DNA of 64,000 bases from Luteimonas marina (GTDB lineage: Bacteria > Pseudomonadota > Gammaproteobacteria > Xanthomonadales > Xanthomonadaceae). Made by a program: the position numbers and the translations under genes. The notes under the pieces are model-generated. The model searched no databases. It saw nothing but the letters and a program-made list of their open reading frames with translations, and was not told the origin of the DNA. The stretch covers positions 310,001-374,000 of the forward strand of contig NZ_VOHK01000005.1 in assembly GCF_007859325.1 (NCBI RefSeq), given 5' to 3'. Shown one piece after another: positions 1 through 5,705 of this stretch (the stretch's first letter is position 1; each line of letters opens with the position of its first letter).

Positions 1-10
1 CCCCACCTTT

Positions 11-90
11 GCAGGAGCGCCTTCAGGCGCGCCCGCAAGCGAGCTCCCTCCCCCGCTTGCGGGGGAGGGAGCAGGCAGCTGCTCCTACAA
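11..90. repeat. Dispersed inverted repeat (GGAGCGCCTTCAGGCGC type) with nested GC-rich hairpin
   Basis: The outer arms read GCAGGAGCGCC at the left and CTGCTCCTACAAG at the right. Nested inside at 43-72 is a hairpin of GCTCCCTCCCCCGC facing GGGGGAGGGAGC. The outer type recurs at 25184-25259 and 35792-35862 and the inner one at 16720-16816 and 22510-22605. It lies just downstream of the oleB stop codon and could stabilise or terminate transcripts there. Confidence 0.75.
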
Positions 91-993
91 GGGCAAGGGA
101 TGGCGATCGAGGAAGCTGCGGATCGCCGGCACCAGCACCTCGTGCTTGTCCTCGAGCACGTAGTGGCCGGCATCCTCGAAGGCCTGCACCTCGGCCTGCG
201 GCAGTTCGCTGCGGAAGCGCTCGAGGAAATGGTGGTCGAAGACGAAGTCCTTCAGGCCCCAGCCGAGGAAGGCGGGACGGTCGGCGAATTCGTGCAGGCG
301 GCGGCCGGATTCGGCCACCAGCGGCCAGGCGCGGTCCTGTTCCGACAGCGGGATGTCCTGCATGAAGCGCACGGTCGAGATGCGGTTCTTCCAGCTGTCG
401 TAGGGCGCGACATAGGCGCGGCGCACGGCGGGCGGCATCTTCCTTTCGACCCCGAACCGGGACGCGCCGGCCGAGAACGCGTTGAAGCCGCGGATCACCA
501 GTTCGCCGACCTGGAAGTCGCGGCCGAGCGCGATCTGCCACGGCATCGGCTTGCCCTGCGGCATCGGGAACGCGGCGGTGTTGAGCACCACCAGCCGCCG
601 CACCTGCGCCATGTGCGCCAGCGCCCAGCCGAAGCCGATCATGCCGCCCCAGTCGTGCACGGCCAGCGTCACCGGGCCGGTGACGCCGAGGTGGTCGAGC
701 AGCGCAGCAAGATCGTCCACGCGCGAGCGCAGCGTGTAGTCGTAGCGCGGCAGCGCATCGGGCCCGTCATCGGGCTTGTCCGACAGGCCCATGCCGACGT
801 GGTCGGGCACGATGCAGCGGTAGCGATCACGCAGGCCGCGCACGAGGTGGCGCCAGTAATAGCTCCACGACGGATTGCCGTGCACCATCACCACCACCTC
901 GCCGTCGCGCGGACCCTCGTCGAGGTAGTGCAGGCCGATGCCGGGCCGCGCGTCGAAGCGGTGGCTGCTGAAGTCGTAGTCGGGGAATCGCAC
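85..993 (-). CDS. oleB: OleB-type alpha/beta hydrolase (beta-lactone decarboxylase, haloalkane dehalogenase-like)
   Basis: A 302-residue alpha/beta-hydrolase. Visible motifs are the oxyanion-hole segment HGNPSWSYYWR, the nucleophile elbow VHDWGG with Asp as nucleophile, and DAGHYVLED holding the catalytic His near the C-terminus. Haloalkane dehalogenases and OleB share this layout. OleB decarboxylates the beta-lactone made by OleC to give a long-chain cis-olefin. I prefer OleB because a clear OleA lies on the same strand at 15571-16587; oleC and oleD would be expected just off the left edge. The GTG start beginning VRFPDYDFSSHRF is chosen because homology-like sequence begins there, although no good Shine-Dalgarno sequence is seen. 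The alternative is a free-standing haloalkane dehalogenase. Confidence 0.75.
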   Translation of the reverse strand: MRFPDYDFSSHRFDARPGIGLHYLDEGPRDGEVVVMVHGNPSWSYYWRHLVRGLRDRYRCIVPDHVGMGLSDKPDDGPDALPRYDYTLRSRVDDLAALLDHLGVTGPVTLAVHDWGGMIGFGWALAHMAQVRRLVVLNTAAFPMPQGKPMPWQIALGRDFQVGELVIRGFNAFSAGASRFGVERKMPPAVRRAYVAPYDSWKNRISTVRFMQDIPLSEQDRAWPLVAESGRRLHEFADRPAFLGWGLKDFVFDHHFLERFRSELPQAEVQAFEDAGHYVLEDKHEVLVPAIRSFLDRHPLPL

Positions 994-1041
994 GGCGGCG
1001 GGAGGAATGCGTGAGGGCCGGCATTGTAGCGGCCACGCCCG

Positions 1042-1078
1042 GAAAACCGGGGTCGGGTCGACTCCGGCCCCGGTTTTC
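1042..1078. terminator. Palindromic repeat, possible bidirectional terminator
   Basis: GAAAACCGGGG faces CCCCGGTTTTC around a TCGA centre. The flanking A and T runs give it the form of a two-way intrinsic terminator. It lies between the cysG-like stop (1196) and the oleB start (993). A close relative, a perfect 30-bp palindrome, lies at 3928-3957, so it is also a member of a dispersed family. Confidence 0.55.
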
Positions 1079-1111
1079 GCCTCATACCAGCCTGCGTTCA
1101 ACGAGACGGAA

Positions 1112-1186
1112 GCGTAGGTCGGGGCTACGCCCCCGACGCCCGGCCATCGGCGGTCATAGCGTCGAAAGCGTAGCCCCGACCTACGC
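1112..1186. repeat. Inverted repeat (GCGTAGGTCGGGGCTACG type)
   Basis: GCGTAGGTCGGGGCTACG at the left faces CGTAGCCCCGACCTACGC at the right with about 40 bases between. It lies immediately downstream of the cysG-like gene on its strand, where it could act as a transcript-end structure. This is the only copy I noticed in the window. Confidence 0.75.
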
Positions 1187-1195
1187 GAATGACCA

Positions 1196-2176
1196 TTAGT
1201 CCGCGACGCCGGCGTGGATCTCGCAAGGCCACTCCAGCCGCTGCAGCCCTTCCGCCACGCGGTCGAACGGCGGACGCCGGAATCCATCGCCCGGCCTCAT
1301 CCACACCGCGTGCCTGCCCGCACCGGCATGGGCGACCAGCGTCGTCACGCAGGCCTGCGGGTCCTCCGGCGCCAGTTCGCGCGGCGCGTCCTTGCGCGCC
1401 AGCGCCAGCACCGCGTCGCCGACGCCCGCATCGACCAGCAGCACGTCGGCCAGGTTCATCGCGCGCAGCGCGGCGAGGGTCAGCTGCCCGGGATCGCCGG
1501 GGCCGGTGCCGACCAGGCTGATGCGTCCGCCGGCGGGGGCGATGGCGTCGGGATCGAGCATCCGGGTGAAGGCCTGTTCCGCGTCGGCCTCGCGGCCGGC
1601 GCTCAGCAGCGCCGGCACCGCGCCGTCGATCACCGCGTCGAACCAGCGTCGCCGCCGCGTCAGGTCGGGCAATCGCTCGCGGATCGCGGCGCGATGCTTC
1701 GCGAACAGCCCGGCCAGCGCGCCCAGCGAGGGATCGAGCTGGATTTCCAGCCGTTCCCGCAGCCGCCGCGCCAGCATCGGCGCCGCGCCGCCGGAAGAGA
1801 TCGCGAGCTGCAGCGGCGCGCGGTCGATCACCGCCGGCACCTGGAAGCTCGACAGCTGCGCGTCATCCACCACGTTGGCGAGGGTGCGTCGCGCCTCGGC
1901 CTGCGCGGCCAGTCCGGCGTTGAACGCGCCGTCGTCGGTGGCGACCACCAGCAGCCAGGCCGCGTCGATCCAGGCCGGGTCGAACCCGCCTTCGAGCCGC
2001 TGCAGCCGGCCCTCGGCCAGCCAGCCGGCCAGCGCCGGGTGCAGGTCGCGGGCGTGTACGCGGACGCGGGCGCCGGCCTGCAGCAGGGCCTCGATCTTGC
2101 GCACGGCCACCTCGCCGCCGCCCACGACGAGCACCTCGCGGCCGGCCAGATCGGCGAACAGGGGGAACAGCGGCAT
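1196..2176 (-). CDS. cysG: Siroheme synthase CysG-like with shortened methyltransferase domain
   Basis: A 326-residue protein. Residues 1 to about 210 match the precorrin-2 dehydrogenase/sirohydrochlorin ferrochelatase half of CysG: the NAD site VLVVGGGEVAVRKIEALL, the segment VVATDDGAFN with the catalytic Asp, and the SSGGAAPMLARRLRE middle domain. From about residue 217 (RISLVGTGPGDPGQLTLAALRAMNLADVL cut to its first part: VGTGPGDPGQLTL) a methyltransferase fold begins but only about 110 residues remain, against roughly 250 in full CysG, so that half is probably inactive. It would finish siroheme for NirB, while the methylation step can come from the separate gene at 11474. It is transcribed away from nasT. 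Confidence 0.85.
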   Translation of the reverse strand: MPLFPLFADLAGREVLVVGGGEVAVRKIEALLQAGARVRVHARDLHPALAGWLAEGRLQRLEGGFDPAWIDAAWLLVVATDDGAFNAGLAAQAEARRTLANVVDDAQLSSFQVPAVIDRAPLQLAISSGGAAPMLARRLRERLEIQLDPSLGALAGLFAKHRAAIRERLPDLTRRRRWFDAVIDGAVPALLSAGREADAEQAFTRMLDPDAIAPAGGRISLVGTGPGDPGQLTLAALRAMNLADVLLVDAGVGDAVLALARKDAPRELAPEDPQACVTTLVAHAGAGRHAVWMRPGDGFRRPPFDRVAEGLQRLEWPCEIHAGVAD

Positions 2177-2211
2177 CTCGACTCCCTTGGCAACACCCGG
2201 CGCCAGCGCTT

Positions 2212-2228
2212 ATGTTGCATGGCAACAT
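2212..2228. promoter_or_regulatory. Perfect 17-bp palindrome between divergent cysG-like gene and nasT
   Basis: ATGTTGC-ATG-GCAACAT is a perfect dyad in the 90-base gap between the divergent cysG-like gene (start 2176) and nasT (start 2267). It could be an operator acting on both genes. It does not match NtrC, FNR or Clp consensus boxes, and I cannot name a regulator. Confidence 0.4.
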
Positions 2229-2266
2229 CGCCCCGACCCGCCCACTTTGCCAGCCGCCGGACAGGC

Positions 2267-2842
2267 ATGCCACGCATCCTGCTGATCAACGACACCGACA
2301 AGCCGATCGGCGACCTGCGCGCCGCGCTGGTCGAGGCCGGCCACGAGGTGCTGGATGAAGTGGCCGGCATCGCGGCCCTGCTCAAGGCGGTGGAGACCCA
2401 CCTGCCGGACGTGGTGATCCTCGACGTCGATTCGCCCTCGCGCGACACGCTCGAACAACTGGCGATGCTGCACCGGCACGCGCCGCGGCCGGTGGTGATG
2501 TTCTCGGCCAATGGCGACGAGCAGCTGATCCGCGCCGCGGTCGGCGCCGGCGTCGCCGCCTACGTGGTCGACGGCCTGTCGCCGGCGCGGCTGCGCCCGA
2601 TCATCCAGGTGGCGCTGGCGCGCTTCGAGCAGCAGGCGCACCTGCGCCAGCAGTTGGAAGGCGTGCAGCAGCAATTGCAGGACCGCAAGACGATCGAACA
2701 GGCCAAGGGCCTGCTGATGGAGAAGCGCGGCATGAGCGAACGCGAGGCCTACGCCGCGCTGCGCCAGCAGGCGATGCGGCAGAACCTGAAGCTGGCCGAC
2801 GTGGCGCGCCGGATCCTGTCAATGGCGGACCTGCTGGGATGA
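2267..2842 (+). CDS. nasT: NasT-type ANTAR antiterminator of nitrate assimilation
   Basis: A 191-residue response-regulator-like protein. Residues 1-120 form a receiver domain with Asp53 in VVILDVDS as the likely phosphoacceptor position. Residues from about 130 form an ANTAR RNA-binding domain, seen in TIEQAKGLLMEKRGMSEREA. NasT proteins bind paired hexaloop hairpins in nas leader RNA and prevent termination when released by the nitrate sensor NasS. The next gene overlaps its stop codon (ATGA at 2839-2842) and encodes the matching NasS. A suitable leader with two hexaloops and a terminator lies at 4295-4403, ahead of the transporter gene. Confidence 0.9.
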   Translation: MPRILLINDTDKPIGDLRAALVEAGHEVLDEVAGIAALLKAVETHLPDVVILDVDSPSRDTLEQLAMLHRHAPRPVVMFSANGDEQLIRAAVGAGVAAYVVDGLSPARLRPIIQVALARFEQQAHLRQQLEGVQQQLQDRKTIEQAKGLLMEKRGMSEREAYAALRQQAMRQNLKLADVARRILSMADLLG

Positions 2843-3921
2843 GCGCAGCCATGACCAACGCGACGCTTCGCACGCTGCGCATCGGCTTCATGCCGCTCGT
2901 GGACTGCGCGCCGCTGGTGGCGGCGTCGCGGCTGGGCCTGGACCGCAGGCATGGCCTGCAGTTCGAACTGCAGCGGCAGGGCTCGTGGGCGGCGCTGCGC
3001 GACAAGCTGCTCTCGGGCGAACTCGACGCCGCGCACGCGCTGGCCGGCATGGTCTACGGCATCGAAACCGGCATCGGCGGTCCGCAGGGGCCGATGGCGG
3101 TGCTGATGGTGCTCAACCAGAACGGCCAGGCGATCGTGCTGGCGCCGGAGGCGGCGCGGCGCCTGCGCGAGGGCGCGAACCTGCGCGAGGCGCTGGGCGT
3201 GCCGCAGCGGCGACCGGTGCTGGCGCAGACCTTTCCCACCGGCACCCATGCGCTGTGGCTGTACTACTGGCTGGCGGCGCAGGGCGTGGACCCGCTGCAC
3301 GAGATCCGCGCCGTGACCCTGCCGCCGCCGGAGATGCCCGATGCACTGGCGCGCGGCGAGATCGAAGGCTACTGCGCCGGCGAACCCTGGTCAGCGCAGG
3401 CCGAGGCGATCGGCGCCGGCGCGCGCGTGATCCGCAGCGGCGAACTGTGGCCGGGCCACCCGGAAAAGGTGCTGGCCTGCCGCCGCCAGTTCGCCGCGCT
3501 GGAGCCGGAGCTCGCGACCGCACTGACCGCGGCCGTGCTCGACGCCTGCCGCTGGCTGGACGAAGACCCTCAGCACCGCAGGCAGGCGGCACAGTGGCTG
3601 GCCCAGGACGCGGTCATCGGCCTGCCGGTCGAACGCCTGTCCGCCTGCCTGCTGCCGTCGTCCGATGCGGCGCGGGGCACCGGGCTGCGTTTCCACGGCG
3701 ACGGCGAGGTCAACTTCCCCTGGCTGTCGGACGGGCGCTGGTTCCTGCACCAGTTCCGCCGCTGGGGCTGGCTGCCCGCCGATGCCGCGGACGACGACGC
3801 GCTGCTGGCCGAAATGCACCGCATCGACAGCTACCGGCTCGCCGCGCTGCAGGTCGGCGTACCGCTGCCACGCGGCGAAACGCGCCGCAGCGTGCTGTTC
3901 GACGGCATGCGCTGGGAGTAG
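2839..3921 (+). CDS. nasS: NasS-type cytoplasmic nitrate sensor (NrtA/CmpA-like binding protein)
   Basis: A 360-residue protein of the NrtA/CmpA nitrate-binding family, with RIGFMPLVDCAPLVAA at the N-terminus, GMVYGIETGIGGPQGPMAV, and FPTGTHALWLYYWLAAQG. It has no signal peptide or lipobox, so it should stay in the cytoplasm. That is the hallmark of NasS, which holds NasT inactive until nitrate or nitrite binds, rather than of a transporter subunit. No ABC permease or ATPase gene accompanies it. It overlaps nasT by four bases, which suggests coupled translation and balanced amounts of the two partners. Confidence 0.88.
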   Translation: MSAAMTNATLRTLRIGFMPLVDCAPLVAASRLGLDRRHGLQFELQRQGSWAALRDKLLSGELDAAHALAGMVYGIETGIGGPQGPMAVLMVLNQNGQAIVLAPEAARRLREGANLREALGVPQRRPVLAQTFPTGTHALWLYYWLAAQGVDPLHEIRAVTLPPPEMPDALARGEIEGYCAGEPWSAQAEAIGAGARVIRSGELWPGHPEKVLACRRQFAALEPELATALTAAVLDACRWLDEDPQHRRQAAQWLAQDAVIGLPVERLSACLLPSSDAARGTGLRFHGDGEVNFPWLSDGRWFLHQFRRWGWLPADAADDDALLAEMHRIDSYRLAALQVGVPLPRGETRRSVLFDGMRWE

Positions 3922-3927
3922 GCGAAT

Positions 3928-3957
3928 ACCGGGGTCAGAGTCGACTCTGACCCCGGT
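3928..3957. repeat. Perfect 30-bp palindrome after nasS
   Basis: The sequence from ACCGGGGTCAGAG to its exact complement is centred on GTCGAC. It begins six bases after the nasS stop codon and could terminate transcription in either direction. A diverged relative occurs at 1042-1078. Confidence 0.8.
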
Positions 3958-4022
3958 GTTGATTCCGGTTTTGCCCCCGGCCGTTTGCCCTCGTCCCGCC
4001 TCTCGTTCCCGCCGCCTCCACC

Positions 4023-4117
4023 TGTCATTTCGACCGCAGGGAGAAATCTCCCTTGGAGAATCGTGCGGCTGCGGAAGGAGATTTCTCCTCCGGATCAAGT
4101 CCAGGGTCGAAATGACA
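4023..4117. repeat. Dispersed inverted repeat (TGTCATTTCGA type)
   Basis: TGTCATTTCGACCGCAGG at the left faces the complement ending GTCGAAATGACA at the right, with GAGAAATCTCC and GGAGATTTCTCC as inner arms. Related copies lie at 25078-25172, 37164-37247 and 57211-57289. It ends just before the NtrC-like boxes of the nas promoter. Confidence 0.8.
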
Positions 4118-4131
4118 GGGGGTTGGGAGTT

Positions 4132-4170
4132 TGCACCAAAATGAATTCATTGATGACCCATATCGGTGCA
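4132..4170 (+). promoter_or_regulatory. Pair of NtrC-like enhancer boxes upstream of the nas promoter
   Basis: Box 1 (4132-4148) reads TGCACC-AAAAT-GAATTC, one strong and one weak half. Box 2 (4154-4170, read on the minus strand) is TGCACC-GATAT-GGGTCA. Both resemble the NtrC consensus TGCACY-N5-GGTGCA. Their centres are 22 bp apart, two helical turns, and lie about 120-150 bp upstream of the expected transcription start, the usual geometry for NtrC acting on sigma-54 polymerase. Confidence 0.6.
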
Positions 4171-4264
4171 ATTCTTCTGGTTCGCCACACCCTTTCGACA
4201 GGAGCAACCGCATAACCCCTTGATTCCGCAAGCCCCACCGCCCCAGCCCGCGCCCTCCAGCCGC

Positions 4265-4280
4265 TGGCACGCATGTTGCA
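4265..4280 (+). promoter_or_regulatory. Sigma-54 promoter of the nas operon
   Basis: TGGCAC-GCATG-TTGCA is an exact -24/-12 element, with GG and GC ten bases apart. The predicted transcript start is near 4291, directly ahead of the hexaloop hairpins. The structural genes follow on the same strand. Together with the upstream NtrC-like boxes this indicates activation under nitrogen limitation. Confidence 0.85.
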
Positions 4281-4294
4281 TTGCAAAAACATGT

Positions 4295-4359
4295 CGGGCG
4301 CAAAGCCGCGTCCGCGACAACCCGATTGCGACCGGCTGCCAACGGCGGCATCCGGTCGC
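4295..4359 (+). ncRNA. Two-hairpin ANTAR (NasT) target in the nas leader RNA
   Basis: Hairpin P1 (4295-4314) has a 7-bp stem, CGGGCGC facing GCGTCCG, around loop AAAGCC. Hairpin P2 (4328-4359) has stem GCGACCGG-C-TGCC facing GGCA-T-CCGGTCGC around loop AACGGC. Both loops are six bases with A at position 1 and G at position 4, the signature of ANTAR-protein target RNAs. A terminator follows P2 by seven bases, and nasT lies 1.5 kb upstream on the same strand. NasT binding should let polymerase read into the transporter and reductase genes. Confidence 0.85.
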
Positions 4360-4365
4360 CGACAA

Positions 4366-4403
4366 CGGCGTCTCTCCGGCCCATACCGGAGGACGCCGTT
4401 TTT
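4366..4403 (+). terminator. Leader terminator (attenuator) of the nas operon
   Basis: CGGCGTC-T-CTCCGG pairs with CCGGAG-GACGCCG around the loop CCCATA, with one bulged T, and is followed by TTTTT. It stands 80 bases before the transporter start codon and directly after the ANTAR hairpins, so it is the natural target of NasT antitermination. Confidence 0.88.
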
Positions 4404-4482
4404 CGTTTCGCCTTCCCCATTCCGGCCGTGAGCGCGGGTGTCCAAGACCCGACCCCGGCCCCTTTCCTCGGAGCGTGCGCGG

Positions 4483-5691
4483 ATGAATCGATCGTTCTGG
4501 CAGGCCGGCCATACCCCCACCCTGCTGTCGGCCTTCCTCTATTTCGACCTGAGCTTCATGGTCTGGTACCTGCTCGGCCCGATGCAGGTGCAGATCGCCG
4601 AAGCCTTGCTGCTCGACACCCAGCAGCGCGCGCTGATGGTGGCGGTGCCGATCCTGTGCGGCGCGGTGCTGCGGCTGTTCCTCGGCCTGCTGGCCGACCG
4701 CATCGGCGCCCGCCGCACCGGCCTGCTGGCGCAGGTGCTGGTGATCGCGGCGCTGCTGGTGGCCTGGTGGCTGGGCGTGCACAGCTTCGGCCAGGTGCTG
4801 CTGCTGGGCCTGATGCTGGGCGTGGCCGGCGCCTCGTTCGCGGTGGCGCTGCCGCTGGCCTCGCGCTGGTATCCGCCCGAGCACCAGGGCACGGCGATGG
4901 GCATCGCCGGCGCCGGCAACTCCGGCACGGTGTTCGCCGCGCTGTTCGCGCCGGTGCTGGCGACGATGTTCGGCTTCCAGGCCGTGTTCGGCCTGGCCTG
5001 CATTCCGCTGGCGATCGTGCTGGTGGTGTTCGCGCTGTGCGCGAAGGACGCGCCGGTGCCGGTGGCGCGCAAGACGCTCGGCGACTACGCGCAGGTGCTG
5101 GTCGGCAACCGCGACTCGTGGTGGTTCATGTTCTTCTACGCGATCACCTTCGGCGGCTTCGCCGGTTTCGCCAGTGCGCTGCCCGGCTACTTCCACGACG
5201 AGTTCGGCTTCGCGCCGAAGCTCGCCGGCTGGGCCACCGCCGCCTGCGTGCTGGCCGGCTCGGCGATGCGCCCGGTCGGCGGCGTGATCGCCGACCGCAT
5301 CGGCGGCACGCGCACCCTGCTCGCGGTGTACCTGTCGGTGGCGCTGCTGGTCGGCGGCGCGGCGCTGGGCTTGGGCGGCGCGGCCGGCGTGGTGGCGCTG
5401 TTCGTGCTGACCCTGCTGTGCCTGGGCGCCGGCAACGGCGCGGTGTTCCAGCTGGTGCCGCAGCGCTTCGGCCGGGACATCGGGCTGATGACCGGGCTGA
5501 TCGGCATGGCCGGCGGCGTCGGCGGCTTCGTGCTCGCCGCGGGGCTGGGCGTGGTCAAGCAGCACAGCGGCAGCTACGCCATCGGCCTGTGGCTGTTCGC
5601 CACCGTCGCCGTGCTGGCCTGGGGCCTGCTGCGCGGGGTCACGCGGCAGTGGCGCAACCAGTGGATGGCGCTGGGCGCCGCCCGCATCTGA
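4483..5691 (+). CDS. MFS nitrate/nitrite transporter (NarK/NasA type)
   Basis: A 402-residue protein with about twelve hydrophobic segments, the length usual for single NarK/NrtB-type carriers. Two Gly-rich nitrate-signature stretches are visible: IAGAGNSGTVFAALFAP in the first half and LGAGNGAVFQLVPQ in the second, with the MFS loop motif LADRIGARRTG after helix 2. It would import nitrate across the inner membrane for NasA. It is the first structural gene after the attenuator; nirB follows 14 bases later. The start MNRSFWQAGHTPTL is chosen because it sits at the beginning of the family-like sequence. Confidence 0.88.
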   Translation: MNRSFWQAGHTPTLLSAFLYFDLSFMVWYLLGPMQVQIAEALLLDTQQRALMVAVPILCGAVLRLFLGLLADRIGARRTGLLAQVLVIAALLVAWWLGVHSFGQVLLLGLMLGVAGASFAVALPLASRWYPPEHQGTAMGIAGAGNSGTVFAALFAPVLATMFGFQAVFGLACIPLAIVLVVFALCAKDAPVPVARKTLGDYAQVLVGNRDSWWFMFFYAITFGGFAGFASALPGYFHDEFGFAPKLAGWATAACVLAGSAMRPVGGVIADRIGGTRTLLAVYLSVALLVGGAALGLGGAAGVVALFVLTLLCLGAGNGAVFQLVPQRFGRDIGLMTGLIGMAGGVGGFVLAAGLGVVKQHSGSYAIGLWLFATVAVLAWGLLRGVTRQWRNQWMALGAARI

Positions 5692-5705
5692 CGAAGGACA
5701 CGACG

